64,000 nucleotides of DNA from Sclerurus mexicanus. Its lineage: Eukaryota; Chordata; Aves; Passeriformes; Furnariidae. Made by a program: the position numbers and the translations under genes. Below the pieces are notes generated by a model. The model was given only the letters and a program-made list of their open reading frames with translations, did not search any database and was not told the DNA's origin. The stretch covers positions 2,211,622-2,275,621 of the forward strand of contig VWZF01000445.1 of the NCBI GenBank assembly GCA_013396755.1, given 5' to 3'. Shown in pieces: positions 25,940 to 37,086 of this stretch. Position 1 is the stretch's first letter. Each line of letters starts with the position of its first letter.

Positions 25940-26297
25940 CAGCTGTCATCTCAGGTTCATACTGTATGACATCACGCTCAGCATATAAAGATGTGGAAAG
26001 AAGGAGGAAATGGGGGGACATTTGGAGTGATGGTGTTTGTCTTCACAAATCACTGGTATATGTGATGGAGCCCTACTTTCTCGAAGATGTCTGAACACCT
26101 ACCTGCTGCTGGGAAGTAGAGAGTTAAAACCTTGTTTTGCTTTGCTTGCACACATGTCTTTTGCTTATTAATCTGTCTTTATCTCAGCCCACAAGTTTCC
26201 TCACTTTTACCCTTCTGGTTCTCTCCCCCACCCCCCAGGAAGGAGTGAGAAAGGAGTTGTGTGGCGCTTAGTTGTCATCTGAAGCTAAACCATGACA
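25940..26297 (+). mobile_element. 5'-truncated LTR of an avian ERV-L-like retrovirus (plus strand)
   Basis: The segment reads as the right part of an avian LTR. It has a U3 end with GACATCACGCTCAGCATA and a TATA box CATATAAAG (about 25982-25990), followed by a purine-rich leader. A conserved-looking TTGTTTTGCTTTGCTTGCAC block follows. A weakened polyadenylation-signal region (TTATTAAT) lies just before TCTTTATCTCAGCCCACAAG at R/U5. It then runs through a C-rich tract to the terminus AAACCATGACA at 26297. The left part of U3 is missing or too diverged to see, so the start is approximate. Direction is opposite to the LTRs at 6.9 and 58 kb. It is a different subfamily from the 6.9-kb copy in its leader but shares the R/U5 words. 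No internal region adjoins it. Confidence 0.85.
25982..25990 (+). promoter_or_regulatory. TATA box of the truncated LTR
   Basis: CATATAAAG sits about 190 bp before the R/U5 words TTTATCTCAG in the LTR, the expected place for the retroviral core promoter. Whether it still drives transcription is unknown. Confidence 0.6.
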
Positions 26298-29200
26298 GTC
26301 ATTTATCTTCAGTTTTCCTGTGAAGGTGTAAAAGACTAGAATAAGGCCTGAGAAGACTGTTCTGTTCAGGTGAGGTACAAGACTTGATCAAAAACAATTG
26401 GTTTAATGTTCTGCAGTTGCTGAGCATAAAGCAGGAATGATACTTAGATCTTTCTTCTGGGGGCCTTTGGGAATATGGTCCTCTAATACCTCATCTTGCA
26501 GGCTGTGATTTGAAAATTTATGTTGAAGCCCTTAACATATCCTGGGAGATATCCAGCTCAAACCATGGAGCTGAGTCTGTCTGCTTATTCCTGCCTGTCT
26601 CCCTCCTTATATACACTGATTGGATAACTCTCTTGAAAGTGTCAAACAATGCAGTGTGTGTGTTAGGATAGTTGGTTCTGCTTTTCCTATTGAAGTGTAG
26701 GATTGACATGATTGCCAAGACCAGAAAGCACCACCGTGGCCGTTCAATACACCTCTCATTTCAATATGTAACACACAAAATGAAAACATCTCACTTTTAA
26801 GATAAACTATTCTGATAATTACCTCTTGGTGCCAGCAAGTCACATCTTACTTCATAGTGGAATTTGTCTGACCTTGCCTCTAGTCAATATTTTCACTGTT
26901 ACCCTCTACCAGGTCTGTTGTTTGTTTGGCCCTTCAGGCCTACCTCCTCTCTGTTTTGTCTTTCATAAGGTATGTTTTGAGACCTTAAGGTTTATAGCAC
27001 AAACTTAATTCTCAAGGCTTTTGTTCTTTTCCCGGTCTTCCTGTGAATGTGCTCTATATCACAGAGGACAACTGAACCATGCCTGGTATTCCCAACTGGC
27101 CAGACCCCTGTACGGCAGCAAAATCCCTATTCTACTGTTTGATACCTCCCCTTTTGTGATGTCAAAGGCTGAAGCAACCCTTCACACTGCTCACTCTGAC
27201 AGCTCATATGTAACATCCCTGTGTTCCTATCCAGTAGGTGGGATCTGCCTCCTGCACTTTGTCATATATCAAGGGTTTTTTTTCCCAATGCATTGGAGAC
27301 ACTTTGCCATGCAACTGAAATCCTTCTGTAAGGGCAAGTGTCTTCCTCATTATTTTCTACTCCACTAATCTCTGTAATATGCAGACTTTATTGATTGATT
27401 GTAAATCCTAGTCTCGACCTATATTCAAAACCTCACCTTTGAAGATGAATAAGGATCACAATTAATGTATGATAAATGGGCTCACTAGTGGCATCTTTTT
27501 AAAAACAGCCATAAAATTTCAAAAGCCCTTGTAGCTCTTCTAAAGTTGATGGTGAAAGTATAAATGACAAATATTTTTCTTTATATTTCTATGAATATGC
27601 TTTTGGAACAGTTTCATCTGTTATATTAAATGCCTATGACTGGAATCAAATTATTTTGATTTATTGAACCGAGAGCCAAGTTATGCATAACAAAGTATGG
27701 TCTCTAAGCAATTGTGTGGACAGCCACAAGGGACTAGTAATGAACTGTTGAAACAGGAAAATTTCAGAATAAGAAATTGTTCTTTATGTCTAACTTTTCG
27801 AAAAGCTTTCTCTTTAGTTATACTTGTTCTATTGCAGATTTCTTTACTTAGTGTTATTCTTCTGTATTAGCAGATGAATTCTTTCTCCTTTTTTCCTCAT
27901 CACATTAGTGGTCAGAGGCATGTCATAGCAAGATTGAGCTTTCCTTGGAATAATGCAGAGTGGAAATTGTGATCAGAAAAGATTTGACTGTTCAGTCTAG
28001 TCTAACACCATGCAAGACAGGAAATGGCTGAGTGTTCTAGTGAAAAACAAAAGAAGGTTAAATCTGGTGAGATTGTGGAGACTTTTAATTATAAATAATT
28101 AAAAATCACACAAAGACTTTAATATTGAGTTGGGCTTCAACAGTTCAGATTGTTTTTGAGAGAATTTCTACTGTTTTTTAATTTATTTTCATTATTAAAA
28201 ATTAAATGGAAAGAAATTTTATTCACAGACTTTGAAAGATCTTCTTTAGACTCAGGAAGTAAAGATGAAATGGGTATGCAAAGATGAAACAGGTATGAGA
28301 CCAGGGAAAAAGTTAAAATTAAAAAGGAAATTTTATTCACATTGGAAAAATTATGTCCTTTCAGGTTAGAAAGAAGTCTCAGCTCTGATAACTGGGCTCT
28401 GGCATGTCTCATCTGCTGCTCTCAACCTGGTATTTACTGTGCAATGACAAAGCTTCATCAGAGCAGATGAACTGGGTATTTCTGAGATGGGGAGCTGATG
28501 TGTCCTTGGCTACACTGTGAACTGATAGCTATGCTTAGGATTGAAAAAACCAACCATATCAGAACTTGAGTAAGCACAGGGGAAAGCTTGGCTTACCTAT
28601 TGTCTTCCATAAAGAGCTGCCTTTGTTTCTGAATAGCTCTGTCCATACTTTGACATCTCCCTAAGGAGAAACCTGACATGTTTCTCACTGTAGGGTTTTC
28701 TCTGGAACAGGAAAGATCCAAGGATAATTAGCATATTTTTGTTTCAGTTGTGTCCCTTTAAATCACAATATTCATTATGAACTCTATGCATGATAGTGCT
28801 GTGATAAGACAGTGAACTTAGAGCTACAATTTTTAAATGGAATTAAAATATTTGATGGAAAAGATCAGTTTTGTTGAGGTAGGTACTACATTTTATGAAG
28901 GTGTACTCTGTTTTTATTTTATATGTTTGCATTCTTGAAGTATAAACAGTAAGCTGAAGTATTCTGATAATGACTTCCATTATTTCCTGTATGCTTTTTT
29001 AATGCTTCATCATGAAAAAGCAGAGATTTTCCACTTTTCCATCAAAAAACTTTGAAAGATCAGAATTTGCAATGTGCCAAATGTGTGTATTTTGAGTTTG
29101 TATTTCAATATATAAAAATTGGAAAATATGCTTTTCCTGAAAAGAAAGAAGAAAGCGGAAGAAATACAGGGACATATTTCTTGACTCTGAACCAGAATAA

Positions 29201-32200
29201 CAGATGAAAAGTGAGCTATCAGTAGAAATATATTTTATTGTTGTCTGTAATCTCTGTTTTCCATTCACACCAATTTCTACGCAGACTGGGGCCTATTTTC
29301 CATTTGTTGTATGTGAGTAACTCACATTGTTGAAAATGGAAGTTATTTGTTGTATCAAAGAGGAAAATGTGGTTAGAATGTTATTGTAACTGAGTTTCCC
29401 CCCCTAATTTTCTGTACTGTGTGTTATTTTTTTGTGGAGTGCCATATTTATTTTTTTTTCTGCAGTGCTTTCCATATTCTGAATAAGACCAGTTTGCAGT
29501 AATTTCAAGAAGAAAGGCATCCTTTGCTGCAGTGTGCTATCATTTCAGGGTTCTCTGCATGAAAACTTGCAGATCAGAATAGTTTTTTCCCTCCAGTTTG
29601 GTCTGTTTTACTTTGTTAAAGCCATGCTGATGGTCCCAATGATCTCTGCTCAGCTTCGAGTTTTAGTACAAACTGGAAGCTCACAGCAGTCCTTCTGGTT
29701 CATATCACCAATTTTAGGTTCATAGATTTTTTACAGTAAATAGCTTAGCACATCACTAGGAGAAACCAGAATGAATTTCTCAGCTGGGGAAGGGGTAGGT
29801 GGGCCAAGTTGTTTCAGTATTAGAATCTGTGAAAGGGAAGCATCATGTTTTTATTACCAGGGCAATGCTGCTAATTATTCAAATATTTGTTTTTGCAGTG
29901 AGCAAGTTAATTTTTTTCCAAGCAACTGTGCAGATTCAGAATGATCAAATCTTGTGACCTTTATTGATAAGGGGAATTTTGTCCTTAAAGTATTGTGAAT
30001 GTTAGGCCTTATTGAATAGTTCCAACTTGAAGGAGTTGATTTGTGCCAAGCACTCAATATTGTGCAGAAAAGCAACACAGGTGCTGTCCTGTTGCTTCTG
30101 ACTTTCCTTGTGTGGTCATATTTGTGCTCTGATTGTATAGAGAGTGAAATTGCCACTAAATAGATGAAGTTTCACTATTGTCTTTGTGATCTAGACTTTT
30201 TTTTTTTATTTTAGTATATTTTATATTTTGCAGATTTAGAGCTTGCTGGAAATGTGTCTTCAGTGTGAAGGCTCCCAGGGTGGAATTTGTCTGTTTGGCT
30301 TTACCTCACCTTGTAACACTGAGGTCTTCATCTGAGTTTTCCATCAACTACCTTTGATTGTCATTCATGAGAAATGCATGCTTTTATGTCTTAGTTCTAA
30401 AAGCTCTAAAAGAGACCAAATGAACTCATCCTTCCTAAAAGAGGGATATTTCCTTGAAATTCCAGTGGTAGCCATATTTGCATGTGAAAATACCCAGTAT
30501 CTGGGAAAATCTCTCTCAAAGGAGCAAAGAAAATCAATGGCATGAAATGATGTGATGATGAAAGAACTCAGAAAATTTTTTTTTTTTTTTTTTAAGTAGA
30601 CATATGGCTGTGGTTCAGAGCTCTGTTGGCTGACTCCATGGCTGATTCCTTCTGGAGTATAACTGGGCATTGCAAATAAATCTGCCACCAGAACAGATGT
30701 CAGTGACTTTTTTTATCTGGTGAGCATGTGGCCTGCTTTTTAAACATCACTGTATGAGAAAGGGATGAAGTGTTTGAACAACCAGCTATAAGAATCACTG
30801 TCTCTTTTCTCTGATCAGTTTTCCATTCATTGTTGAATCATTGAGGGCACACAGTCTCAGTGTTGAAATTTTCCTTTGCTAAGTTCAGGTTGCAGATAAA
30901 CCATTCTGAAGTACATTGGAAAACTGAGAACCTTAATGTTCCTACCCAACCAAGAGAAAGGAGAAGTTTCTGGGTGTCACCATATGAGCCTGTGCTGCTG
31001 GATGAGTGATGAGTCAGATTCTGTACTTCTGTGATGCTATAAGGACTGCTTTTGAATGCCAAGTCCTGCCAACTGCAAAATTACTATTTCCACTTGATAA
31101 TGTTTTGTTTCAAAGCAGGATTTAGAGAAAAGGCAATAACCAAACTTTTGAATAAAATCAGACAGCTTGTTAGAACTTTTGATCTTCAGCCAACAGGTTT
31201 TGGAAAGTTTTAGACTTGATACAATCTCAAGTCTCATGCTATTTTCATTTTCCCCCCAATTCACTGGCTGATGTGGCTGAATTGATTGAATTTTAAAGCA
31301 ATACTATTGTTTTGCCAAACTGGGGTATACTACATCAAAAAATCTTTGCACATTGAGGTATTTTATATGGTAAACATAACTCTTGCTTCCAGTACACTGT
31401 AAAAAGTGATTTTGGGGTTTGTTTACAGAGTTAGATTAGCAGCCTTGGAAACGGAAATACTCAGTTTTTTGCTATCTTGATAGAGGAAGCAAAACTTTTT
31501 ACTTTAACAATGATTTCATAGCTGTCTCAAAGATAGTTCAGGTATCAGCTGGATTTTCAGGTCTCTTTGCTGAAAGTGTAACAGGGACATTAGCTATCAT
31601 GGAATTTCTGTTTCTCTCAGTTAGACCTATTGAAGAACTTAACTGAGCAAGGTACTTAGGCCTGTGTATAGTATCTTGCTTCTGAGCAGTATCGCTGAGT
31701 TTAACAAGCCTGCTCAAATGCCCAAGCACTTTGGCTGAGGTGGAGTCTAAGGGTATCAATCGACTTTTGTAGGATTGTATGCAAATAGCTTTCTCATACA
31801 TACATTTGTCCAGTGGTTTCTGAATGTCAGAAATCCAGTAAGAAATTTGAGCTCTAAGAATCTGCTTCTTATTTTTAATTGTCAGAATCAGTCAGTTTCT
31901 CTGGTATTCTTTTCCAGACGGAATAACAATGCTTATCTATATTGTGGTTTCTGAAACAGGCAACCAGGGTGATTTTGAAGTACTGATAGTGCCAGTGTGT
32001 CCTTAAAAACAAATGGGCTATGATGCACAGTTACCAAACTTCAAACCAAATAATATGAGTTGGAATCATCTGTTCTGTACTCATGAGAACTGGTAGTATT
32101 AATGCTGATGTTTAAATATCTATGTTTTCACCATTTTACCTTTGTACAGACTTACTCAGCGATTCATAAACTCTGGCCTATCTGTGGATTAGCTAGTTAT

Positions 32201-32486
32201 CAGATCTGCATAATGAAAAGTTTAGCCTTTATTGTGCCACCAAATACTTTTATACAGATTATCTTATATTTTGATCTCTATTGGCAAGAAGTCAAGCAGC
32301 CCAGCTCTATCAAATAGGACTGAAATCACCAGATTCACTGAGATAAAAATGACCAAAATCCCAAGCCAAATCTAACTGACAGATGGATTACTTGAAGATT
32401 ACAAAGTGACAACCTAATGAGGTTTTTGGAAGACTATCAAGTCTCAGAGAGAAAGAATGTGGGTGAGGCATTTCTGAAGCAAAAAA
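26298..32486. other. Unique AT-rich DNA, no gene seen
   Basis: No gene or transposon was recognised. The ATG-less plus frame at 27021-27368 (115 codons) matches nothing I know. An imperfect tandem duplication of about 18 bp lies at 28260-28297 and a T-run at 30577-30593. Confidence 0.55.
28260..28297 (+). repeat. Imperfect tandem duplication, about 18 bp unit
   Basis: Two neighbouring copies of an AAAGATGAAA..GGTATG unit differ at a few bases. It is a small local duplication. Confidence 0.7.
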
Positions 32487-32630
32487 CTGCGATTCTCTCA
32501 GCTGATTAGAGCATGGTGCTCATAACACCAAGGTCGTGGGTTAGATCCTGTATGGGACAGTCACGTGAAAGTTGGACTCGATGAACCATGTGGATCCCTT
32601 CCGACTCAGAATATTTTGTGATTCTGTGAT
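32487..32630 (+). mobile_element. tRNA-Ile-headed, CR1-tailed SINE (TguSINE1-like)
   Basis: The left half (32487-32559) aligns to isoleucine tRNA. A D-arm/A-box region contains CTCAGCTGATTAGAGC, the anticodon arm reads GTGGTGCTCATAACACC, and the variable/T-arm region with the B box reads AAGGTCGTGGGTTAGATCC. The right half (32560-32630) is a CR1 3' tail, with GTTGGACTCGATGA, a GGATCCCTTCC block and a terminal ATTTTGTGATTCTGTGAT repeat. This head-tail structure matches the SINE described from zebra finch, which is thought to be mobilised by CR1 reverse transcriptase. The anticodon triplet at the AAT position reads CAT and the acceptor stem is degraded, so it is not a tRNA gene. Confidence 0.9.
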
Positions 32631-32777
32631 CTTAAATGTTATTCTCATTCAGCTGGAGCAAAAATCACAATGTAGCTTCTGGGTTCATACCTTTGTCCAG
32701 GAAACCTCTTCAGGAATGGTTTTACTGCAAGGGTATGGCTTCATGCTCTCTCAGCTGCAGCCTTTAGACCAGAGGTT

Positions 32778-32890
32778 GCCGGTATCCGCAGGGAGGAGGC
32801 TTCAGCACCACGGCTAGAGCCGTAGCCGGGAGAAGGTATGCGGCTGATCATCGGGGGCCGTCCTTTGTCAAGCCAACGCGGGGACTGCGC
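32778..32890. other. Isolated CpG cluster
   Basis: Eleven CpG dinucleotides occur in about 110 bp (32780, 32787, 32811, 32821, 32827, 32841, 32852, 32859, 32877, 32879, 32888), in a window where CpG is otherwise rare. A donor-like AAG/GTATGC lies at 32835/32836. No TE family is recognised. It could be a small unmethylated promoter or enhancer, or a young insertion not yet eroded by deamination. Confidence 0.5.
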
Positions 32891-35800
32891 TGAGCAGCAC
32901 ACTGAGAGAGCTAACCAGGGCTGACTAGGAAGAGTCCTTTTGTGCCTGGGTAGAGGTGGCTGGGATGAGCTTGGAGAAAGCATAGAACGGGCAGAGCATG
33001 CTAGAAAGCTGGCACTGCCTTATAGAGCCTGTGCTATGGGAAAGAGATACGCCTGGGATACAGCCACACCAGAGGAGAGGGAGATGAAAAGTGTCCAGCT
33101 TGGAGAGTGCAGCAGCAAGGCTTGAGGTACCTGAACTCAGAATCAAACCTGATGAAGGTTCTTCATCTCTCTCTGCTGCAGATCCCAGTCCATGCGAATA
33201 ATTCACAGTAGAAGTACCCCATCACTTGAATTTTGAGATCTGTGCAGTGCGGTTAATAGCTTTGAACCTGCTAACGATCACTGAGTGACTGCCTGCAGAT
33301 TTCTGCAGAGATGACTTTACATTTCACTTTTAAAAGAAGTATGGGAAACCACACATGTAGACTCTGTGGCTAAAACAGTAAATTAGCAGGGACTGGTAGT
33401 GAGGAGTTACCATAAGTCACAAGAAATCTTTCTTCGTAAGCTTAATTTCTCCTATTGTTCCTGCATGTTGTCTTTCATCAGGCTCTCTGCCCATGCAGTA
33501 GATATCATAGAGCTGTCCTGACAATTAAAGAAGTGTGTTAAGGAAGGGGATGCCTGTAGGACTTGTCAACATCAAATAAAGTATAGTAATTGAGGCAAGA
33601 AGAGATGGAGCACTTCTTATGTGCAACTTGTGATGTGCTGTTATGGAGAAACACATTTTCAGTTTCTGATGAACAATTCCCCTACAGTGATGGGAAAATT
33701 GTTAAACCATGATTTTCACATTTGGCTGCTACTCGCACAGCCTACATTTTCTCATCCCACATTCATTTGAAGTGACTGTGATTCCTGATTTGCAGACATT
33801 TTGGCACAACCAGCACCACCTGAGCTCCATGAAACATGCCCATAAGAAGAGGATTCTAGGAACGTGTCAGGTGATACATAACTGTAGAGATTATGAAAAA
33901 TCAGCTCACGAGAAACTCATAGAATTCTGACTTTCATTTTGAAACTCCCTGTGCTTAATCTCTACAACTTCAGCTTCTTGAACTATAGAGAAATATAAAT
34001 TTCTTCATATTTTTAAAGTTCTTGCACTCAGTAGAAGAGCATGCAATACACATTCATAGACATTATAGCTGTCAATACTCATTGCAAGCTTAAGTGCTGT
34101 GGAATGTAAGAAAGAAAGAAAACCCAGGCTAGAACAACTAAGAAAGCAGATACTGGCATAAATATTTTTTTACCTTTTGGCCACCTGTTGCAATACAGCC
34201 CAAGCCATCAATGACTGAAATTCATTACTGTTTGACAGCTGCTCCATGTGCTTTGTGAAATGACTGTGTAATTGTTCTCAACCTTCTTTCTTGTGGACAG
34301 GTGTCCATACCATGATTAGCACTAATTGGCAATGTTGTTGGCAGTCACAGAAGGAAAACTAATGAAAGAATGAGCATGGAAGGGGAATAGATTTCTCAGC
34401 CCCCAAAGCAATATGTCTGTCTCCATGCCTGCCTGTTCTGAGAACACAATGGCAGCTCCGTGTCCCCCACCTCCCCAAGCACATTGTTTAGGAGAAGTCA
34501 GGTTATTTTAACAGAGAGAAACATTGGCTAGTGTAAAAAGGAATTGAGGCTGACAATGGAAAAAAGATCAGGTTTAGGAATTTTTAAACTCGTGCCTTGA
34601 TCAATGTTTGTTTGATTTTAACTTGCTTAGAAGTTTTCAGAAAGGGGATAAATGTGGAGAAAGAGCTTTAAAAATAAAGCATCCCAAGGAGAACTTGGGT
34701 TCCTTTTCACAAAAAAGTAACATCTAGTTAGGATATCATCAAGTCTGTCTCTTGAATGCTCGTATCATAGTCTTGTATCCATCTCACAAACAACCCACTT
34801 CAATCCACTGTCTGGATATGACTTTATATATACTTATCTGTTGGAACTGTACAGAACTCTTGGTAGATATAAGACTAGAGTTTGCTTCGTGTCTGCCAGG
34901 TGAACACTGAGACACCTATAACATGATTGGGGAAGACCATATGTAGTAGATACTATAAATTCTTTACTCATTTGAATCAACAATCATCTGATTCTCTCAC
35001 TATATGACATAATATCTGATTTTTGGTGAAAGTGGATGTGTATATGGACTCATTAGTAGAAGAGCACTGTAGTGACCAGTGCATAATGAGCTATTCGGGA
35101 AGTTACATCACTCATTCTGAACAAAAATCTGGATTCTGATGTTATCTTCTATCCCAGTTTTTATTCCTTCCCTAGACACCTTAAAATTCTTACCTGTTAT
35201 CTTCAGTTTGAGTTGGTAAGTCAAGTCTGTTTCATACCTACCAGTTCTGCAAGCTCTGAAGCAATCACCTGTGCCATAAATGTTTATAATAATGTCTTTT
35301 CCTGAATCCGAGGCTGATAGGTACAAGTTGATAGCATTTAGATATGGAGCCAAACATATCATGAACTTGTCCAGGTTTGCACACAATTTGGCAGTACAAA
35401 TGGAATAAAACTCCAACCTCAGACAGGGGCAGCCAACACTGAGGGAGGGTACATTAACATGTAGTTCTTAGCTCTCAGAGAAGGTCAAAGTGAAAGGGCA
35501 TGTGAAAAGTAAAAGTAAAAAAGATGGGGTTTGTGCTTGAGGAGAGAGATCATTCCTAGGAAGTGAACGTGGGTGGCTAAAGGAGAGCTGAGCTGGTGGG
35601 GGAAACTGTGATACTGTTGTGCTGCCATGCAGGAAGAAGAGAGACGGCATGCATTGATTCTTGTATATCATTGTGTTCTCCTCAATGACTTATCAGCATG
35701 GAGCCAGCTGCATCTTGTATAATGGATGTACTTTCTGGAGGATCAATACAGACCCATCACACAGCTGGCAGCATTGAACACCTTTTCTGTCTTAGCCTAC

Positions 35801-36240
35801 AGCATTTATTCTCTCTTGTTGCTTATCCCACCTTACGTATTCTGATGAAATGGCAATAGGTTTTGTTGGGAAATAATAAAAAAAGGTCACCTCCACACAG
35901 ACATACGAGTACAGATGAACAATGCCAATATGGAAACTTAGTAATACCATTCTAACCCCTCTCCCAGCTGTTATGGGCCAGTGATCAGTCCCATGGTCTG
36001 AGAGTGACACCCACCACAATGACTCAGAGGAAAGAGTCTCTGGAGCACCTTTTGGACAGCAGGGACAGCCTATGGGAATATGAAACTTTCTATAAGAAGC
36101 CAGGAAGCATATTTTGTGACTGCACAAGATTTTTATGGGATCTTTTGGTGAGGAATCAAAAGTGGGGAAAGGGATGCATCCAGGTGATTTGGGGAAGTAA
36201 AGAATTTGTCAAAAGAGAGGGGTAAAAGGCTGGTTCCACC
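32891..36240. other. Unique DNA, no gene seen
   Basis: Short chance frames only. A clean acceptor-like pyrimidine tract ending in TGCAG at 33181 is noted but has no supported exon. No repeat family was recognised. Confidence 0.5.
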
Positions 36241-36249
36241 TAAAAAGGT

Positions 36250-37085
36250 TGCTGGGCATGCCTGGCTCCTGGCTTTCTCACCAAATTCCATTACAATTTT
36301 TGTGGGTGAGTGGCTCTTTATTTAGTGTGCATGTGTGTGCATGTAGGTCTGCTCCAGCAACTGGAGTAGGACTACAGTCACATGGGGCATGTGAGGGTGT
36401 GATCACAAGGAAATATCACAGCAGTCTAGCTGGTGACATAGATGAGTGTTCTGGGAGCCTGATATTGAAGCAGCCATAAGTCTAGGCCAGATACTAGAGT
36501 GACCAGAGAGGTTGAGAGTGACTTCTGGAGGGATCAGAAGCTCCAAGAAAAATTCTAGGGATACTGTGTGGTCTGAGCATGGCCCAAGAGCCCAAGAGAC
36601 CCATTTGGAGGTGTGTGTGGCTAGCTACTCTGTCTGTGAACATGCATATTATGTGTCTATCTGTGAAGTGAGTGGTCTATACTAGAAGCCAGAGTGGGGT
36701 TTGTACACCACATGCTGGTAGCTGGATAGATCTGTGATCTCACATCCAAATACTGGATAGACTGTGTAAGATCTCCTATTGAAGGGATCCATATTGTATA
36801 CATATGGATATATTTCCCATTAGTAGACTTTCATCCTGATCAGCCAGAGACAACATTGGTGCTGCTTGAGTCTGTGTGAGTGCTGTTCATTTCTGTTTAT
36901 ATTGTTCTCTGTGGCTTGCTGGATGTTTTCAAATGTACATATGTGCTGATACCTCTGCGTATACAGGTACCTGCTGGGAATACGTTGTGGTTCCACTTGC
37001 TGGCTGAATCTGGGGGCACAGAGCTGCAGCAGCCTTACATCTTTGGTCTACTAGGTCTGACAGTCCCTAACAGGTTTTATTAAAG
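36250..37085. repeat. Possible old unclassified interspersed repeat
   Basis: This stretch differs in texture from its neighbours: many TG/CA words (CpG decay products), TGTGTG and GCATGTGTGTGCATG runs, and repeated local words such as CTGGATAGA(T)CTGTG around 36724-36770. It ends near a GTTTTATTAAAG motif (37075-37086). It gives the impression of a decayed LTR-sized element, but I cannot name a family or define its ends. Two plus frames (36249-36479, 36880-37083) are short and unrecognised. Confidence 0.3.
36787..36809 (+). repeat. Perfect 8-bp inverted repeat
   Basis: ATCCATAT (36787-36794) and ATATGGAT (36802-36809) flank the 7-nt centre TGTATAC. AT-rich cruciform or hairpin potential only. 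Confidence 0.8.
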
Positions 37086-37086
37086 T

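Noticed and set aside
32487..32559. Functional tRNA-Ile gene
   Set aside because: The acceptor stem is degraded, the anticodon position is changed, and the body is fused to a CR1 tail; it is a SINE head.
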